From Micromonospora sp. NBC_01796 (GTDB taxonomy: Bacteria > Actinomycetota > Actinomycetes > Mycobacteriales > Micromonosporaceae): a stretch of 64,000 nucleotides of DNA. A program made the position numbers and the translations under genes. Positions within the stretch are counted from its first letter, which is position 1. Every line of letters starts with the position of its first letter. Shown here piece after piece: positions 1 through 12,108 of the stretch. The notes under the pieces were generated by a model. The model saw only the letters and a program-made list of their open reading frames with translations. It searched no databases and was not told where the DNA came from. The stretch spans positions 248,001 to 312,000 of the forward strand of contig NZ_CP109078.1 in assembly GCF_035917455.1 (NCBI RefSeq), given 5' to 3'.

Positions 1-144
1 ACCGACACCCTGAGCAGTCGGGGGCGGGGACTCGGGCTGATCGAGCAGCTCAGCGACGCGTGGGGGACCGACCCGACCGTACGCGGTTCGACCGTCTGGT
101 TCGAGATACTGACAGCGGAGGGTGATCCCGACGTACACAGGTAG
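1..144 (+). CDS. C-terminal end of a GHKL/anti-sigma-type ATP-binding protein (5' end outside window)
   Basis: This is the last 47 codons of a gene that begins before the window, ending in TAG. The visible peptide contains SRGRGLGLIEQLSDAWG, which matches the glycine-rich G2 ATP-lid motif of HATPase_c domains in RsbW/SpoIIAB-like serine kinases and in the kinase tails of SpoIIE-type phosphatases. It is followed by a typical closing strand (GSTVWFEIL). Such proteins bind anti-sigma-factor antagonists or sigma factors and act in the cytosol. The upstream domains cannot be seen, so a stand-alone kinase and the tail of a PP2C/PAS protein cannot be distinguished. The HAD gene starts 5 nt downstream, so the two may be co-transcribed. 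Confidence 0.7.
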   Translation, partial: TDTLSSRGRGLGLIEQLSDAWGTDPTVRGSTVWFEILTAEGDPDVHR

Positions 145-149
145 GTGGC

Positions 150-827
150 ATGGAGATCGACAAACCCGCAGGGGTGTTGTTCGACGTTGACGGCACGCTC
201 GTCGACACCGCCTATCTGCACACCGTGAGCTGGTGGGAGGCACTGCGCCAGGCCGACCAGGAGATCCCGATGGCGGCCATCCACCGCGCCCTCGGTATGG
301 GCTCCGAGCGGTTGCTGCAACACCTGCTCGGCCCGGAACGCGACCGGGACGCCGACGAGCGGATCCGGTACGGCCACGACAGCCTCTTCGCCGAGTTCTG
401 GGACCGGCTGCGTCCCCTGCCCGGTGCGGCGGAGCTCCTCCGGGCCTGTTCCGCGCGTGGGCTACGGGTGGTGCTGGCCACCTCGGCGACCGAACGTGAG
501 CTGGCCGCGCTCCGCGCCGCCCTGCTCGCCGACGACGTGATCGACGGCATCACCTCGGTCACCGACCCCGACGTGCGGGGGTCGGGTCCCGATCTGTTGG
601 CGGCGGCCCTGGATCGGGCCGGGCTGGACCGCAGCCGGGTGGTCTTCGTCGGCGACTCGGTCTGGGACGTCGCCGCCGCCGGTGACCTCGACATCCCGTG
701 CATCGCGTTGACCTGCGGCGGGACCGGGCGCAGCGAACTCGCCGGGGCCGGCGCGGCGGCCATCTTCGACGACCCGGCGGCCCTGCTGGCGGGCCTGTCC
801 GACTCGCCGGTCGCCGCCCTCGGCTAG
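150..827 (+). CDS. HAD-superfamily hydrolase (subfamily IA phosphatase)
   Basis: A 225-residue cytosolic HAD phosphatase. Motif I is FDVDGTLVDT (about residues 11-20) with the nucleophile and acid Asp pair. A helical cap domain follows (about 25-90). Motif II is the LATSA segment near residue 110, and the closing motif VVFVGDSVWDVAAA (about 170-183) carries the Mg-binding Asp residues. The length and cap type fit phosphoglycolate-phosphatase or beta-phosphoglucomutase-like enzymes, but the substrate cannot be read from sequence. The start ATG lies 5 nt after the upstream stop and behind a purine-rich GTAGGTGGC stretch, which suggests translation coupled to the anti-sigma-type gene. Confidence 0.85.
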   Translation: MEIDKPAGVLFDVDGTLVDTAYLHTVSWWEALRQADQEIPMAAIHRALGMGSERLLQHLLGPERDRDADERIRYGHDSLFAEFWDRLRPLPGAAELLRACSARGLRVVLATSATERELAALRAALLADDVIDGITSVTDPDVRGSGPDLLAAALDRAGLDRSRVVFVGDSVWDVAAAGDLDIPCIALTCGGTGRSELAGAGAAAIFDDPAALLAGLSDSPVAALG

Positions 828-853
828 GACGTCGGTGGGACACCGACGCCCGG

Positions 854-1852
854 TCACCAGTTCATGTGCAGGCGTACGGTGGTCGACTCGTCGGTGGTGT
901 GCACGTGGACCAGGTCGCAGAGGTGGTTGACCAGCAGCAGGCCCCGCCCCTGTTCGCTGGTGGGCGCCGCGGGCAGGAGACCGGCGAGCCGGTTGGTCAG
1001 CACGCTGGTGCCGATGACCTCGCAGACCATGCCGGTCGGCTCGGCCCAGACCCGCAGGACCGCCGGTTCACCGCCGTGCACGACCGCGTTGGTGGCGATC
1101 TCGTTCGTGGCGAGCCGCAGGTCGGCGACCCGGTCCGGGGCGAGACCGGCCTCACCGGCGAGCGCGGCGACCAGGGCCCGCATCCCGGCCATCCCGGCCC
1201 GGTCGAACAGCAGGGTCGACGGGGTCAGCGGCGGCTCGGACAACGGCCGGTTGAACGCGTCGACCACCGCCTCGGGGCTGCCGTAACCGGCGCTGCCCTG
1301 GGGTACACCGGCCCGGATCAGCACCGGATGGGTGCTGGCCGCGTCCGCGATCACGTCGGCGTTCAGCGCGACCGCGTCGTACGGGCACAGGATGCTGGCC
1401 GGCTCGTCGCCCAGGGCCAGGTTCACCAGCGCCTCGTGCTGCACACAGCGGGGGTACGCGACCGCTGCCCGGCCCGGCCAGATCGGCTCGACGACGATCC
1501 GTACCCGGGTGGTCGGGTGCTCGGCGAGGAAGGCGTGCAGGATGCCGGGGATGATCCAGCCCGGATTGCGCCCGGCGGTGGCCATGTCGACGTACCGCAC
1601 CTCGGGCTTGTCGCCGTCGCCCGCCTCGCGCGGCACCTCGACCGCGTGGCGCGGGACAGCGATCGCCTCGACCGCCCGGCGCAGCGCCTCGTGTCGGGGT
1701 TCCGGAACGACGACCAGGACCGGCTCGGCCGAGGCCAGCCCGGCCTCGACGAACGTCCGTACGCCGGTGACGTAGTCGTCGTCGTCGCGGTAGAAGAGGG
1801 CTTCGTGGCGCAGGGCACCGGATCGGGACACGGCGCGCGGCACAATGGTCAT
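854..1852 (-). CDS. MEDS-domain / HATPase_c signalling protein (anti-sigma factor kinase-like)
   Basis: This is a 332-residue protein. The N-terminal half (about 15-170, beginning LRHEALFYRDDDDYVTG) is a MEDS/DcmR-type sensory domain. The C-terminal half (about 200-332) is a RsbW-like ATPase, with the N-box in RLATNEIATNAVVHGG and the lid in SEQGRGLLLVNHLCD. This architecture is common in actinobacteria, where it is thought to switch sigma factors or anti-sigma antagonists in response to a ligand. The ORF is open for 45 codons further upstream, but the ATG at 1852 gives the conserved MEDS start and leaves room for the divergent osmC promoter. Its partner is not in view; the kinase fragment at 1-144 belongs to the same superfamily. 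Confidence 0.8.
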   Translation of the reverse strand: MTIVPRAVSRSGALRHEALFYRDDDDYVTGVRTFVEAGLASAEPVLVVVPEPRHEALRRAVEAIAVPRHAVEVPREAGDGDKPEVRYVDMATAGRNPGWIIPGILHAFLAEHPTTRVRIVVEPIWPGRAAVAYPRCVQHEALVNLALGDEPASILCPYDAVALNADVIADAASTHPVLIRAGVPQGSAGYGSPEAVVDAFNRPLSEPPLTPSTLLFDRAGMAGMRALVAALAGEAGLAPDRVADLRLATNEIATNAVVHGGEPAVLRVWAEPTGMVCEVIGTSVLTNRLAGLLPAAPTSEQGRGLLLVNHLCDLVHVHTTDESTTVRLHMNW

Positions 1853-1974
1853 CTGTCGTACCACCGGCCCACGCGCACCCCCGTTGTCCGCACCTCCGGT
1901 TGGCACCCTACGCGCGGCCGTTCGGCTTCCGCACGCGGAGATCGGATAGCCGTCTCTCGGCCGAAGGAGTGATC

Positions 1975-2448
1975 GTGCCCAGAACATCGCACCGCTACCC
2001 GCTGACGCTCACCTGGACCGGGGACCGGGGCAGCGGCACCGCCGACTACCGCGCGTACGGCCGGTCCCACGAGGTGACCGGGCCGGGTCTGCCGCCGCTG
2101 CTCGGTTCGGCCGATCCGACCTTCCGTGGCGAGGCCGACCGGTGGAATCCCGAACAGTTGCTGGTCGCCGCGCTGTCCCAGTGCCACCTGCTGGCGTACC
2201 TGCACGTCTGTGCGGTGGCGGGGGTGGTGGTCACCGGTTACGTGGACCAGCCGGAGGGGGTCCTCACCCGTACCTCGGGTGGGGGTGGGCACTTTACCGA
2301 GGTGGTGCTCCGGCCCCGGGTCACGGTGGCCGCCGCCGACCAGGTCGACCGGGCGCGGGAGTTGCACCGGGAGGCCAACCGGCAGTGTTTCATCGCCAAC
2401 TCCGTCAACTTCCCGGTACGCCACGAGCCGGTGATCCTGCTGTCCTGA
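1975..2448 (+). CDS. OsmC/Ohr-family protein
   Basis: A 157-residue protein of the OsmC superfamily, thiol peroxidases that reduce organic hydroperoxides in the cytosol. Two family cysteines are visible: one in ALSQCHLLAYLHV (about residue 65) on the long helix and one in NRQCFIANSVNFPV (about 140), matching the paired-Cys layout. I chose the GTG at 1975 because a strong GAAGGAG ribosome site (1963-1969) ends 5 nt before it; the longer ATG reading at 1900 lacks such a site. It is divergent from the MEDS/ATPase gene and convergent with the sugar dehydrogenase, with a shared terminator between. It is not clearly OsmC rather than Ohr. Confidence 0.82.
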   Translation: MPRTSHRYPLTLTWTGDRGSGTADYRAYGRSHEVTGPGLPPLLGSADPTFRGEADRWNPEQLLVAALSQCHLLAYLHVCAVAGVVVTGYVDQPEGVLTRTSGGGGHFTEVVLRPRVTVAAADQVDRARELHREANRQCFIANSVNFPVRHEPVILLS

Positions 2449-2474
2449 CGGTGCCGACCGCCCCGGTCGCGGGC

Positions 2475-2519
2475 GCCGGGCTGGTGTCCGTGTCCGTGGT
2501 TGACGGACACCAGCCCGGC
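2475..2519. terminator. Bidirectional terminator hairpin
   Basis: A perfect 17-bp inverted repeat (2475-2491 and 2503-2519, arm beginning GCCGGGCTGGTGTCCGT) with an 11-nt loop lies between the convergent osmC-like and PQQ-dehydrogenase genes, so it can serve both. There is no U-tract, as is usual in this GC range. Confidence 0.85.
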
Positions 2520-2546
2520 TTGCTCGGGTGGTGGTTGCTCAGCCGG

Positions 2547-7234
<4,688 letters not shown>

Positions 7235-7253
7235 CCCCCACCCAGCTGGAACG

Positions 7254-7286
7254 GAGCCCTGCGCCGCGTAATCGGGCGCAGGGCTC
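7254..7286. terminator. Terminator after GH6 gene
   Basis: A perfect 12-bp stem (GAGCCCTGCGCC at 7254-7265 and its complement at 7275-7286) with a 9-nt loop begins 19 nt after the GH6 stop codon. Confidence 0.8.
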
Positions 7287-7407
7287 CCACGTGTGGTGAC
7301 GGGACGCCAGGAACGGGACGACCGTCGGGGCCGCCCCATCGGCCGGCCGCTACGCGTTAGCGCCGTACCGGGGCGGGAAACCGTGGCGTTGACGAAGGAG
7401 GCAGCTG

Positions 7408-7986
7408 ATGACCACACCCATGTCCTCTAGTGGGCGGGCAGCGATACCGGGCCTGCTCGGTGGTGGCTCCAACCTGCCACCCGGTCCGGCCGGCGGAGTG
7501 GGGATGCCGGGCGCCGGCGGTGCCGACAACCTCCGCCCGAGCGTGACCATGGCGTCGTATCCCGACTACTCCGGGGCGCAACAGGCGGTCGACTTTCTGG
7601 CCGACAACCGGTTCCCGGTGGAACGTACCGCCATCATCGGCACCAACCTCGCGTTGGTGGAAACGGTGCTGGGGCGGTTGACCACCGCACGGGCCGCCCT
7701 GGCCGGTCTGGCCACCGGTGCGTGGTTCGGGCTCTTCATCGGGCTGTTGTTCGGCATCTTCACCGTCGGCAACTGGTGGGCCGTGATCGTCGCCGGCCTG
7801 CTGATCGGTGCCGCCTGGGGAGCGATCTTCGGCGCCATCGCGCACGCGAGCACCGGTGGACGCCGCGACTTCACCTCGGCGGCCACCCTCCGGGCCCGCG
7901 AGTACGCGGTCACCGTCGACGCGGACCTCGCCGACCAGGCCCGTCAGGTGCTGAGCCGGATGAACTGGCAACCCGCTCCCGGCTGA
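7408..7986 (+). CDS. General-stress-protein-17M-like membrane protein
   Basis: A 192-residue protein with a Gly/Pro-rich N-terminus (1-45). The YflT/GsiB-17M-type domain follows, beginning MASYPDYSGAQQAVDFL (about 49-65). Two glycine-zipper membrane segments cover about 105-150 (AGLATGAWFGLFIGLLFGIF and VIVAGLLIGAAWGAIFGAIA), and the domain closes with REYAVTVDADLADQARQVL. The family is known as general stress proteins of unknown biochemical role. The ATG is preceded by GAAGGAGG. It stands alone between two terminators and is convergent with the DUF1684 gene. Confidence 0.75.
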   Translation: MTTPMSSSGRAAIPGLLGGGSNLPPGPAGGVGMPGAGGADNLRPSVTMASYPDYSGAQQAVDFLADNRFPVERTAIIGTNLALVETVLGRLTTARAALAGLATGAWFGLFIGLLFGIFTVGNWWAVIVAGLLIGAAWGAIFGAIAHASTGGRRDFTSAATLRAREYAVTVDADLADQARQVLSRMNWQPAPG

Positions 7987-7998
7987 TACGTCGGACCG

Positions 7999-8039
7999 AG
8001 GGCCCCTCGCCACCTCCGGAAGCGGTGGCCGGGGGTCCT
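7999..8039. terminator. Imperfect bidirectional terminator hairpin
   Basis: An imperfect inverted repeat (7999-8014 against 8024-8039, with a clean GCCACC/GGTGGC core) lies between the convergent stress-protein and DUF1684 genes. Confidence 0.6.
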
Positions 8040-8045
8040 TCGGCG

Positions 8046-8639
8046 TTACCGGTACTTCAGCTCGCCCGCGTTGATCGGGGCGGTCACCCGGTTCTCGATC
8101 GGGGCCAGCGGGCAGGCCCAGCGGTCGTCGTAGGCACAGCTCGGGTTGTACGCGTAGTTGAAGTCGAGACGGACCCGGTCCTCGGCCAGCACGGTGACTC
8201 CACGGCCGAAGGTGCCCTTGACCGTGTCGGTCAGGTAGCGGCCACCGCCGTACGACTCCGGGCCGCAGGTGCCGTCGCGGAAGGGCAGGAACAGGCCGCC
8301 GCCGTACGCCTCGATCCACCAGAGGGTCAGCGGACCCCACGGCGTCTGCGCGACCCCGACCCGGCGGTACTGCACGACCCCGTCGGGCCCGCCGGTGTCG
8401 ATCCGCAGGGTGCCCTCCGCCGGCCGGACCGCGACCTCGACCACGGCCTCGGGATTCTCCGGGAAGTACCGCACGCCGGTGAACGCCGGCCGCTCGTCGG
8501 CCGGAACGGGCGACTGCGGGTGCCGGGCGAACAGTTCGTCGCGAGCGGCACGGAAGCCGGCCAGGTCCAGGTCGGAGAGGTAGAGCCGGGCCACCCGCTC
8601 GCGCCAGTCGCTGAGATCAAGTTCGTCCACCCGGCCCAC
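8046..8639 (-). CDS. DUF1684 family protein
   Basis: A 197-residue cytosolic protein of the DUF1684 family, whose function is unknown. Signature segments are TLWWIEAYGGGLFLPFRDGT (about 105-124), the long beta region, and the C-terminal YNPSCAYDDRWACPLAP (about 163-179) followed by ENRVTAPINAGELKY. The paired cysteines in the last motif are typical of the family. The first start is GTG at 8639; a second GTG at 8630 gives VDELDLSDW and is equally possible. The upstream GNAT gene lies on the same strand, with 24 nt between its stop and this start, so they may form one transcript. Confidence 0.82.
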   Translation of the reverse strand: MGRVDELDLSDWRERVARLYLSDLDLAGFRAARDELFARHPQSPVPADERPAFTGVRYFPENPEAVVEVAVRPAEGTLRIDTGGPDGVVQYRRVGVAQTPWGPLTLWWIEAYGGGLFLPFRDGTCGPESYGGGRYLTDTVKGTFGRGVTVLAEDRVRLDFNYAYNPSCAYDDRWACPLAPIENRVTAPINAGELKYR

Positions 8640-8663
8640 GGTAGCCCGCCATCGGCGCCGTGG

Positions 8664-9215
8664 TCAGCCGTCCGTGGCCAACCGGCCGTGGATGTGTTCG
8701 TCGTAACGTTGCCGGTCGCCGTACCGGTACGACTCGCGCAGGGTCCCCTCCAGCGGGTAGCCGGCCTTCTCGGCCACCCGGCAGGAAGCGGTGTTCGCCA
8801 CCGCGTGGCACAGCTCGATCCGGTGCAGCCCGAGTTGCTGGAACGCCCAACCGGTCACCGTGCCGACCGCCAGGGCCGCCAGACCCCGTCCCCGGACCGG
8901 GGCGAGCGTCCAGTAGCCGATCGAGCCGTCCCCGTCGTGGATCCGGTGCAGCGAGACCGAGCCGACCAGCGCCCCGGACGCCGGATCCGCCACCGCGAAC
9001 GAGGCGTGGTCCCCGCTGGACCAGTCGGCCCGGCGCCGGACCCACTCCCGGGCGCCCTCGAGGCCCGCCGCCGCGCTCGGCGCGGCGTTCCACTGGGCGA
9101 TCGCCGGCTCGCGCATGGCCGCCAGGACCTCGGGCGCGTCCTCCGACTCCCAGGGGCGCAGCAACAGACCGGGTACGGATATCTGCACAGGTTCCACGGT
9201 CGTGCAGTCTCGCAT
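8664..9215 (-). CDS. GNAT family N-acetyltransferase (RimJ/RimL-like)
   Basis: A 183-residue acetyl-CoA-dependent N-acetyltransferase. The fold starts LLLRPWESEDAPEVLAAM (about 17-34). The acetyl-CoA pyrophosphate loop is LAPVRGRGLAALAVGTV (about 108-124), and LGLHRIELCHAVANTASCRVAEKAGY (in parts, about 131-156) is typical of the RimJ/RimL group acting on protein N-termini or small amines. I chose the ATG at 9215 because the extra 25 residues of the longer reading are not conserved-looking. It precedes the DUF1684 gene on the same strand. The substrate is unknown. Confidence 0.82.
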   Translation of the reverse strand: MRDCTTVEPVQISVPGLLLRPWESEDAPEVLAAMREPAIAQWNAAPSAAAGLEGAREWVRRRADWSSGDHASFAVADPASGALVGSVSLHRIHDGDGSIGYWTLAPVRGRGLAALAVGTVTGWAFQQLGLHRIELCHAVANTASCRVAEKAGYPLEGTLRESYRYGDRQRYDEHIHGRLATDG

Positions 9216-9337
9216 CCCGGGCCGGGCGGCGCCCCCGATTTCCCTCCCGAACGCGCCGACGGAGGCGTTCCCTTCAAACCCGTAGGACATGTCTTCCCGA
9301 GCTGAACGTGCCGATCGTCACCCGAGCAGCAGGTTTG

Positions 9338-9351
9338 TTTCTAATTTGAAA
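9338..9351. promoter_or_regulatory. Candidate MarR operator
   Basis: TTTCTAATTTGAAA is a near-perfect palindrome (one mismatched pair) in an AT-rich patch that stands out from its GC-rich surroundings. It lies 19 nt before the GTG of the MarR gene, where it would overlap the promoter, so autorepression of the marR-pirin pair is likely. Confidence 0.6.
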
Positions 9352-9370
9352 GAGTGCTACGGTTCCGTAC

Positions 9371-9871
9371 GTGACACAGAGTTTGAACAGCGCTCAGCTC
9401 GCCTGCTGGCGCGCGTACATCGAGTCGAGCCAGCGGTTGTTCAACCAGCTCGAGGACGAGTTGCGCGCGACGAGCGAGCTGAGCCTCGCCGACTACCAGG
9501 TGCTGGTCCTGCTCTCCGAGACGCCCGGCCAGCGCCTGCGGATGGGTGAGCTGGCCGGGCAACTGGTCTTCTCGCCCAGCCGGCTGACGTACCAGGTCTC
9601 GAACATGGAAAAGCGCGGCCTGGTCACCCGGCAGCCGTGTCCCGCCGACCGGCGCGGCAGCGAGGCGGTCCTGACGGCCGCCGGCCTGCTCACCCTCCAG
9701 CAGGCCGCCCCGCAGCACGCGGCATCGGTACGCCAGCACCTGATGGACGACCTGAGCGAGGACGAGCTGACCGTCCTGACCCGGGTGTTCGAGCGGCTCG
9801 GCGAGCGCCTGGCCCCCACCCGTCCCTCCTCCACCGACTCCCCCACCAGCTCCGACCTCACCACCAGCTAG
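9371..9871 (+). CDS. MarR-family transcriptional regulator
   Basis: A 166-residue winged-helix repressor. An N-terminal dimerisation helix (SAQLACWRAYIESSQRLFNQ, about 6-25) is followed by the HTH (LRMGELAGQLVFSPSRLTYQ, about 55-74) and the wing with the DRRGSEAVLTAAG signature (about 92-104). MarR proteins of this size sense small aromatic or oxidising ligands. The start is GTG at 9371. The pirin gene follows after 9 nt, so both should be on one mRNA, and the palindrome at 9338-9351 is the likely operator. The ligand is unknown. Confidence 0.88.
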   Translation: MTQSLNSAQLACWRAYIESSQRLFNQLEDELRATSELSLADYQVLVLLSETPGQRLRMGELAGQLVFSPSRLTYQVSNMEKRGLVTRQPCPADRRGSEAVLTAAGLLTLQQAAPQHAASVRQHLMDDLSEDELTVLTRVFERLGERLAPTRPSSTDSPTSSDLTTS

Positions 9872-9880
9872 GAGACGACG

Positions 9881-10870
9881 ATGCCCGCGATCACCGTGGA
9901 AAACGTGCTGGTCCTGCCGCGGCTGCCGCGACTCGACGAACAGACCACCGAATACCGGAAGGTGCGCCGGGTGATCACCGCACCGAGCGGCTTCGAGGGC
10001 GAGGGCTTCCCGGTCCGGCGCGCGTTCGCCGGTGTGCCGATGCCCGAACTCGACCCGTTCATCCACCTGGACCAGATGGGCGAGGTCGACTACGCGCCGG
10101 GTGAGCCGAAGGGCACCCCGTGGCACCCGCACCGGGGGTTCGAGACGGTCACGTACATCATCGACGGGATCTTCGACCACCAGGACTCCAACGGTGGCGG
10201 CGGCACCATCACCGACGGGGACACCCAGTGGATGACGGCCGGGAGCGGGCTGCTGCACATCGAGGCACCGCCGGAGCACCTGGTGATGAGCGGCGGCCTC
10301 TTCCACGGCCTCCAGCTCTGGGTCAACCTGCCCCGGGCGGCCAAGATGAACCCGCCGCGCTACCAGGACATCCGGGGCAAGGAGTCGGCCCTGCTGACCA
10401 CCCCGGACGGCGGCGCGCTGCTGCGGGTCATCGCCGGTGAGATCGACGGCCACCAGGGACCGGGGTCGACCTTCACCCCGATCACCATCACCCACGTGAC
10501 CGTCCAGCCCGGCGCCTCGGTCGACCTGCCCTGGCGTTCGGACTTCAACGCCCTGGTGTACGTGCTGGGCGGCCGGGGCACCGTCGGCACCGAGCGCAGG
10601 CCGGTGCACACCGGTCAGCTCGCGGTCCACGGGCCGGGTGAGGCGCTGCGGTTCGCCGCCGACGAGCAGCAGGACTCGAACACCCCGGTGCTCGACCTCT
10701 ACATCATGGGCGGCCTCCCGATCCGGGAACCGGTCGCGCAGTACGGCCCGTTCGTGATGAACACCCGCGACGAACTGGTCAAGGCGTTCGAGGACTACCA
10801 GGCCGGACGCCTGGGTGTCATCCCCGCCGCACGGGTCCCGCACACCGACGGCCGTACCCCGCGCCCGTAA
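9881..10870 (+). CDS. Pirin family protein (cupin)
   Basis: A 329-residue two-cupin protein. The N-terminal cupin carries the metal site in GTPWHPHRGFETVTYIIDG (two His about residues 84-88, a third His in IFDHQDSNGG) and a Glu in GLLHIEAPPE (about 125-134). Bacterial pirins include quercetinase-like dioxygenases and redox-linked regulators of central metabolism; this protein's substrate cannot be told. The ATG follows AGGAG and the marR stop by 9 nt. A strong terminator lies 13 nt after the stop. Confidence 0.9.
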   Translation: MPAITVENVLVLPRLPRLDEQTTEYRKVRRVITAPSGFEGEGFPVRRAFAGVPMPELDPFIHLDQMGEVDYAPGEPKGTPWHPHRGFETVTYIIDGIFDHQDSNGGGGTITDGDTQWMTAGSGLLHIEAPPEHLVMSGGLFHGLQLWVNLPRAAKMNPPRYQDIRGKESALLTTPDGGALLRVIAGEIDGHQGPGSTFTPITITHVTVQPGASVDLPWRSDFNALVYVLGGRGTVGTERRPVHTGQLAVHGPGEALRFAADEQQDSNTPVLDLYIMGGLPIREPVAQYGPFVMNTRDELVKAFEDYQAGRLGVIPAARVPHTDGRTPRP

Positions 10871-10882
10871 CCCCCGGTGCCC

Positions 10883-10915
10883 GACGCCCCCGTACCGCAC
10901 CGGTACGGGGGCGTC
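10883..10915. terminator. Terminator after pirin
   Basis: A perfect 14-bp stem (GACGCCCCCGTACC at 10883-10896 with 10902-10915) and a 5-nt loop follow the pirin stop codon. Confidence 0.88.
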
Positions 10916-10970
10916 CGGGCTGCTGGGACCGCTTCGGGACCCCCGCCCGGAGCGGCAACGCGAAAATGTC

Positions 10971-10990
10971 GTACATCAAAGACGATGTAC
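10971..10990. promoter_or_regulatory. Orphan 20-bp palindromic operator
   Basis: GTACATCAAAGACGATGTAC has 7-bp inverted arms (GTACATC/GATGTAC). It lies between the convergent pirin and NmrA-like genes, where no promoter would be expected. Two relatives (18 of 20 bases each) stand in tandem at 62026-62065. The shape is that of a TetR/GntR-type operator. No intact gene starts beside it, so it may be the remains of a lost promoter or serve an unannotated transcript. Confidence 0.55.
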
Positions 10991-11084
10991 GTACCCGGCT
11001 GGGTATGTAGAGGGAAACAGCACGGTCACTTTCGGCGGGACTACGCGCTGTCACTGCCCCGTGAGGCCCTGGCCTCGGGCAGCG

Positions 11085-12005
11085 TCAGGGCCGCAGGTGG
11101 TCGTTCGCCCACTCCTCGAACGTGGTGAGTGGGATGCCGAGGGCCCGTGCGTACTCGGGGCGGGCGGGTTGTCCGGTCACGTTGATGCGCCCGTGCGAGA
11201 CGCTGGCCCACGCCGGCATTCCTGCGGCGAGCGCCTCCTCCTCGGTCATGTCGGGCACGGCCACCTCGGTGCCCAGGGCACCGGAGAGGACCTTCGCGAT
11301 CTCCGTCATGGTCAGGTAGTCGCTCGCCAGCTCCAGTTCGACCTCGTTGAACCGTTCGGGTTCGGCGATGGCCGCGGCGGCTGCCCTGCCGATGTCCCGG
11401 ACCGCGACGAGGGAGAGCCGGGTCTGGGGCTTGAGGACGGTAGCCAGGCCGCCCTCGACACCACGGGGGAACAGGTACGCGACCGACGGCAGGAAGTTCT
11501 CCATGAACCAGCCCGGCTTGATGAGCGTCCAGTGTGCAAAGCCCGCGTCGCGTACCCGGTCCTGGATGCCGGCCTTGGTGGCGTAGTAGGACGCCAGGGA
11601 CGCCCATCGGCCCTCGTCCCAGCCGGCGGTCTCGGTGTGCTGCCCGGCGCCGGAGACGGACGTGTGCACGAACTGCGGCACACCGGCGGCAAGCGCGGCC
11701 CCGATCAGGTTGGCGGCCTGGGTCAGCTCGCCGTCGAAGTCGAGACCGTCCTCCGTCATCCGGGGCATCTGCACGGAGAAGACGGCTCGGGCTCCCTGTG
11801 CGGCCCGGACCAGGGAGTCACGGTCGTCGAGGTCGCCGGTGGCCAGTTCGACGCCGAGAGCTTCGACGGCCCTCGCTCGCTCCGTTGCCGGGTCGCGGAC
11901 CAGGGCCCGGACGGGTACGCCCGCCGCGAGCAGGGCACGGGTGGTGGCGCCACCCTGTTGTCCGGTGGCGCCGGCGACCAGGACGGGGGCGGATTCGGTA
12001 GCCAT
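11085..12005 (-). CDS. NmrA/HSCARG-like NAD(P)-binding protein
   Basis: A 306-residue atypical short-chain dehydrogenase-type protein. The N-terminal dinucleotide motif is VLVAGATGQQGGATTRAL (about 8-25), followed by RALVRDPATERA, and the mid-region HTSVSGAGQH replaces a classical catalytic tetrad. NmrA-like proteins act as NADPH sensors or quinone/flavin reductases. I chose the ATG at 12005 for its AGGAGG site; the ORF opens 9 codons earlier inside the operator. It is divergent from a TetR gene, with paired palindromes in the gap, and so is probably that regulator's target. The substrate is unknown. Confidence 0.83.
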   Translation of the reverse strand: MATESAPVLVAGATGQQGGATTRALLAAGVPVRALVRDPATERARAVEALGVELATGDLDDRDSLVRAAQGARAVFSVQMPRMTEDGLDFDGELTQAANLIGAALAAGVPQFVHTSVSGAGQHTETAGWDEGRWASLASYYATKAGIQDRVRDAGFAHWTLIKPGWFMENFLPSVAYLFPRGVEGGLATVLKPQTRLSLVAVRDIGRAAAAAIAEPERFNEVELELASDYLTMTEIAKVLSGALGTEVAVPDMTEEEALAAGMPAWASVSHGRINVTGQPARPEYARALGIPLTTFEEWANDHLRP

Positions 12006-12033
12006 GAGGCTCCTCCTGAAGTGCGCGTTCACG

Positions 12034-12084
12034 AAACGGCGGGGTCCGCCGTTTACGCTTGGCTACGATACGGAGGACCCCGCC
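12034..12084. promoter_or_regulatory. Paired TetR operators in the NmrA-like/TetR divergent promoter
   Basis: Positions 12034-12054 form a palindrome with perfect 9-bp arms (AAACGGCGG/CCGCCGTTT, 3-nt centre). The core GGCGGGGTCCGCC (12038-12050) recurs in reverse orientation, 12 of 13 bases, as GGAGGACCCCGCC at 12072-12084. Two sites about 34 bp apart cover the 103-bp divergent promoter, as expected for a TetR regulator controlling itself and its neighbour. Confidence 0.72.
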
Positions 12085-12108
12085 ACTTAGCAACCCCGAG
12101 GTGAAGCC

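Noticed and set aside
10818-11054. 78-codon minus-strand ORF over the orphan operator
   Set aside because: It runs through the terminator stem and the operator, has no ribosome site and overlaps the pirin 3' end.
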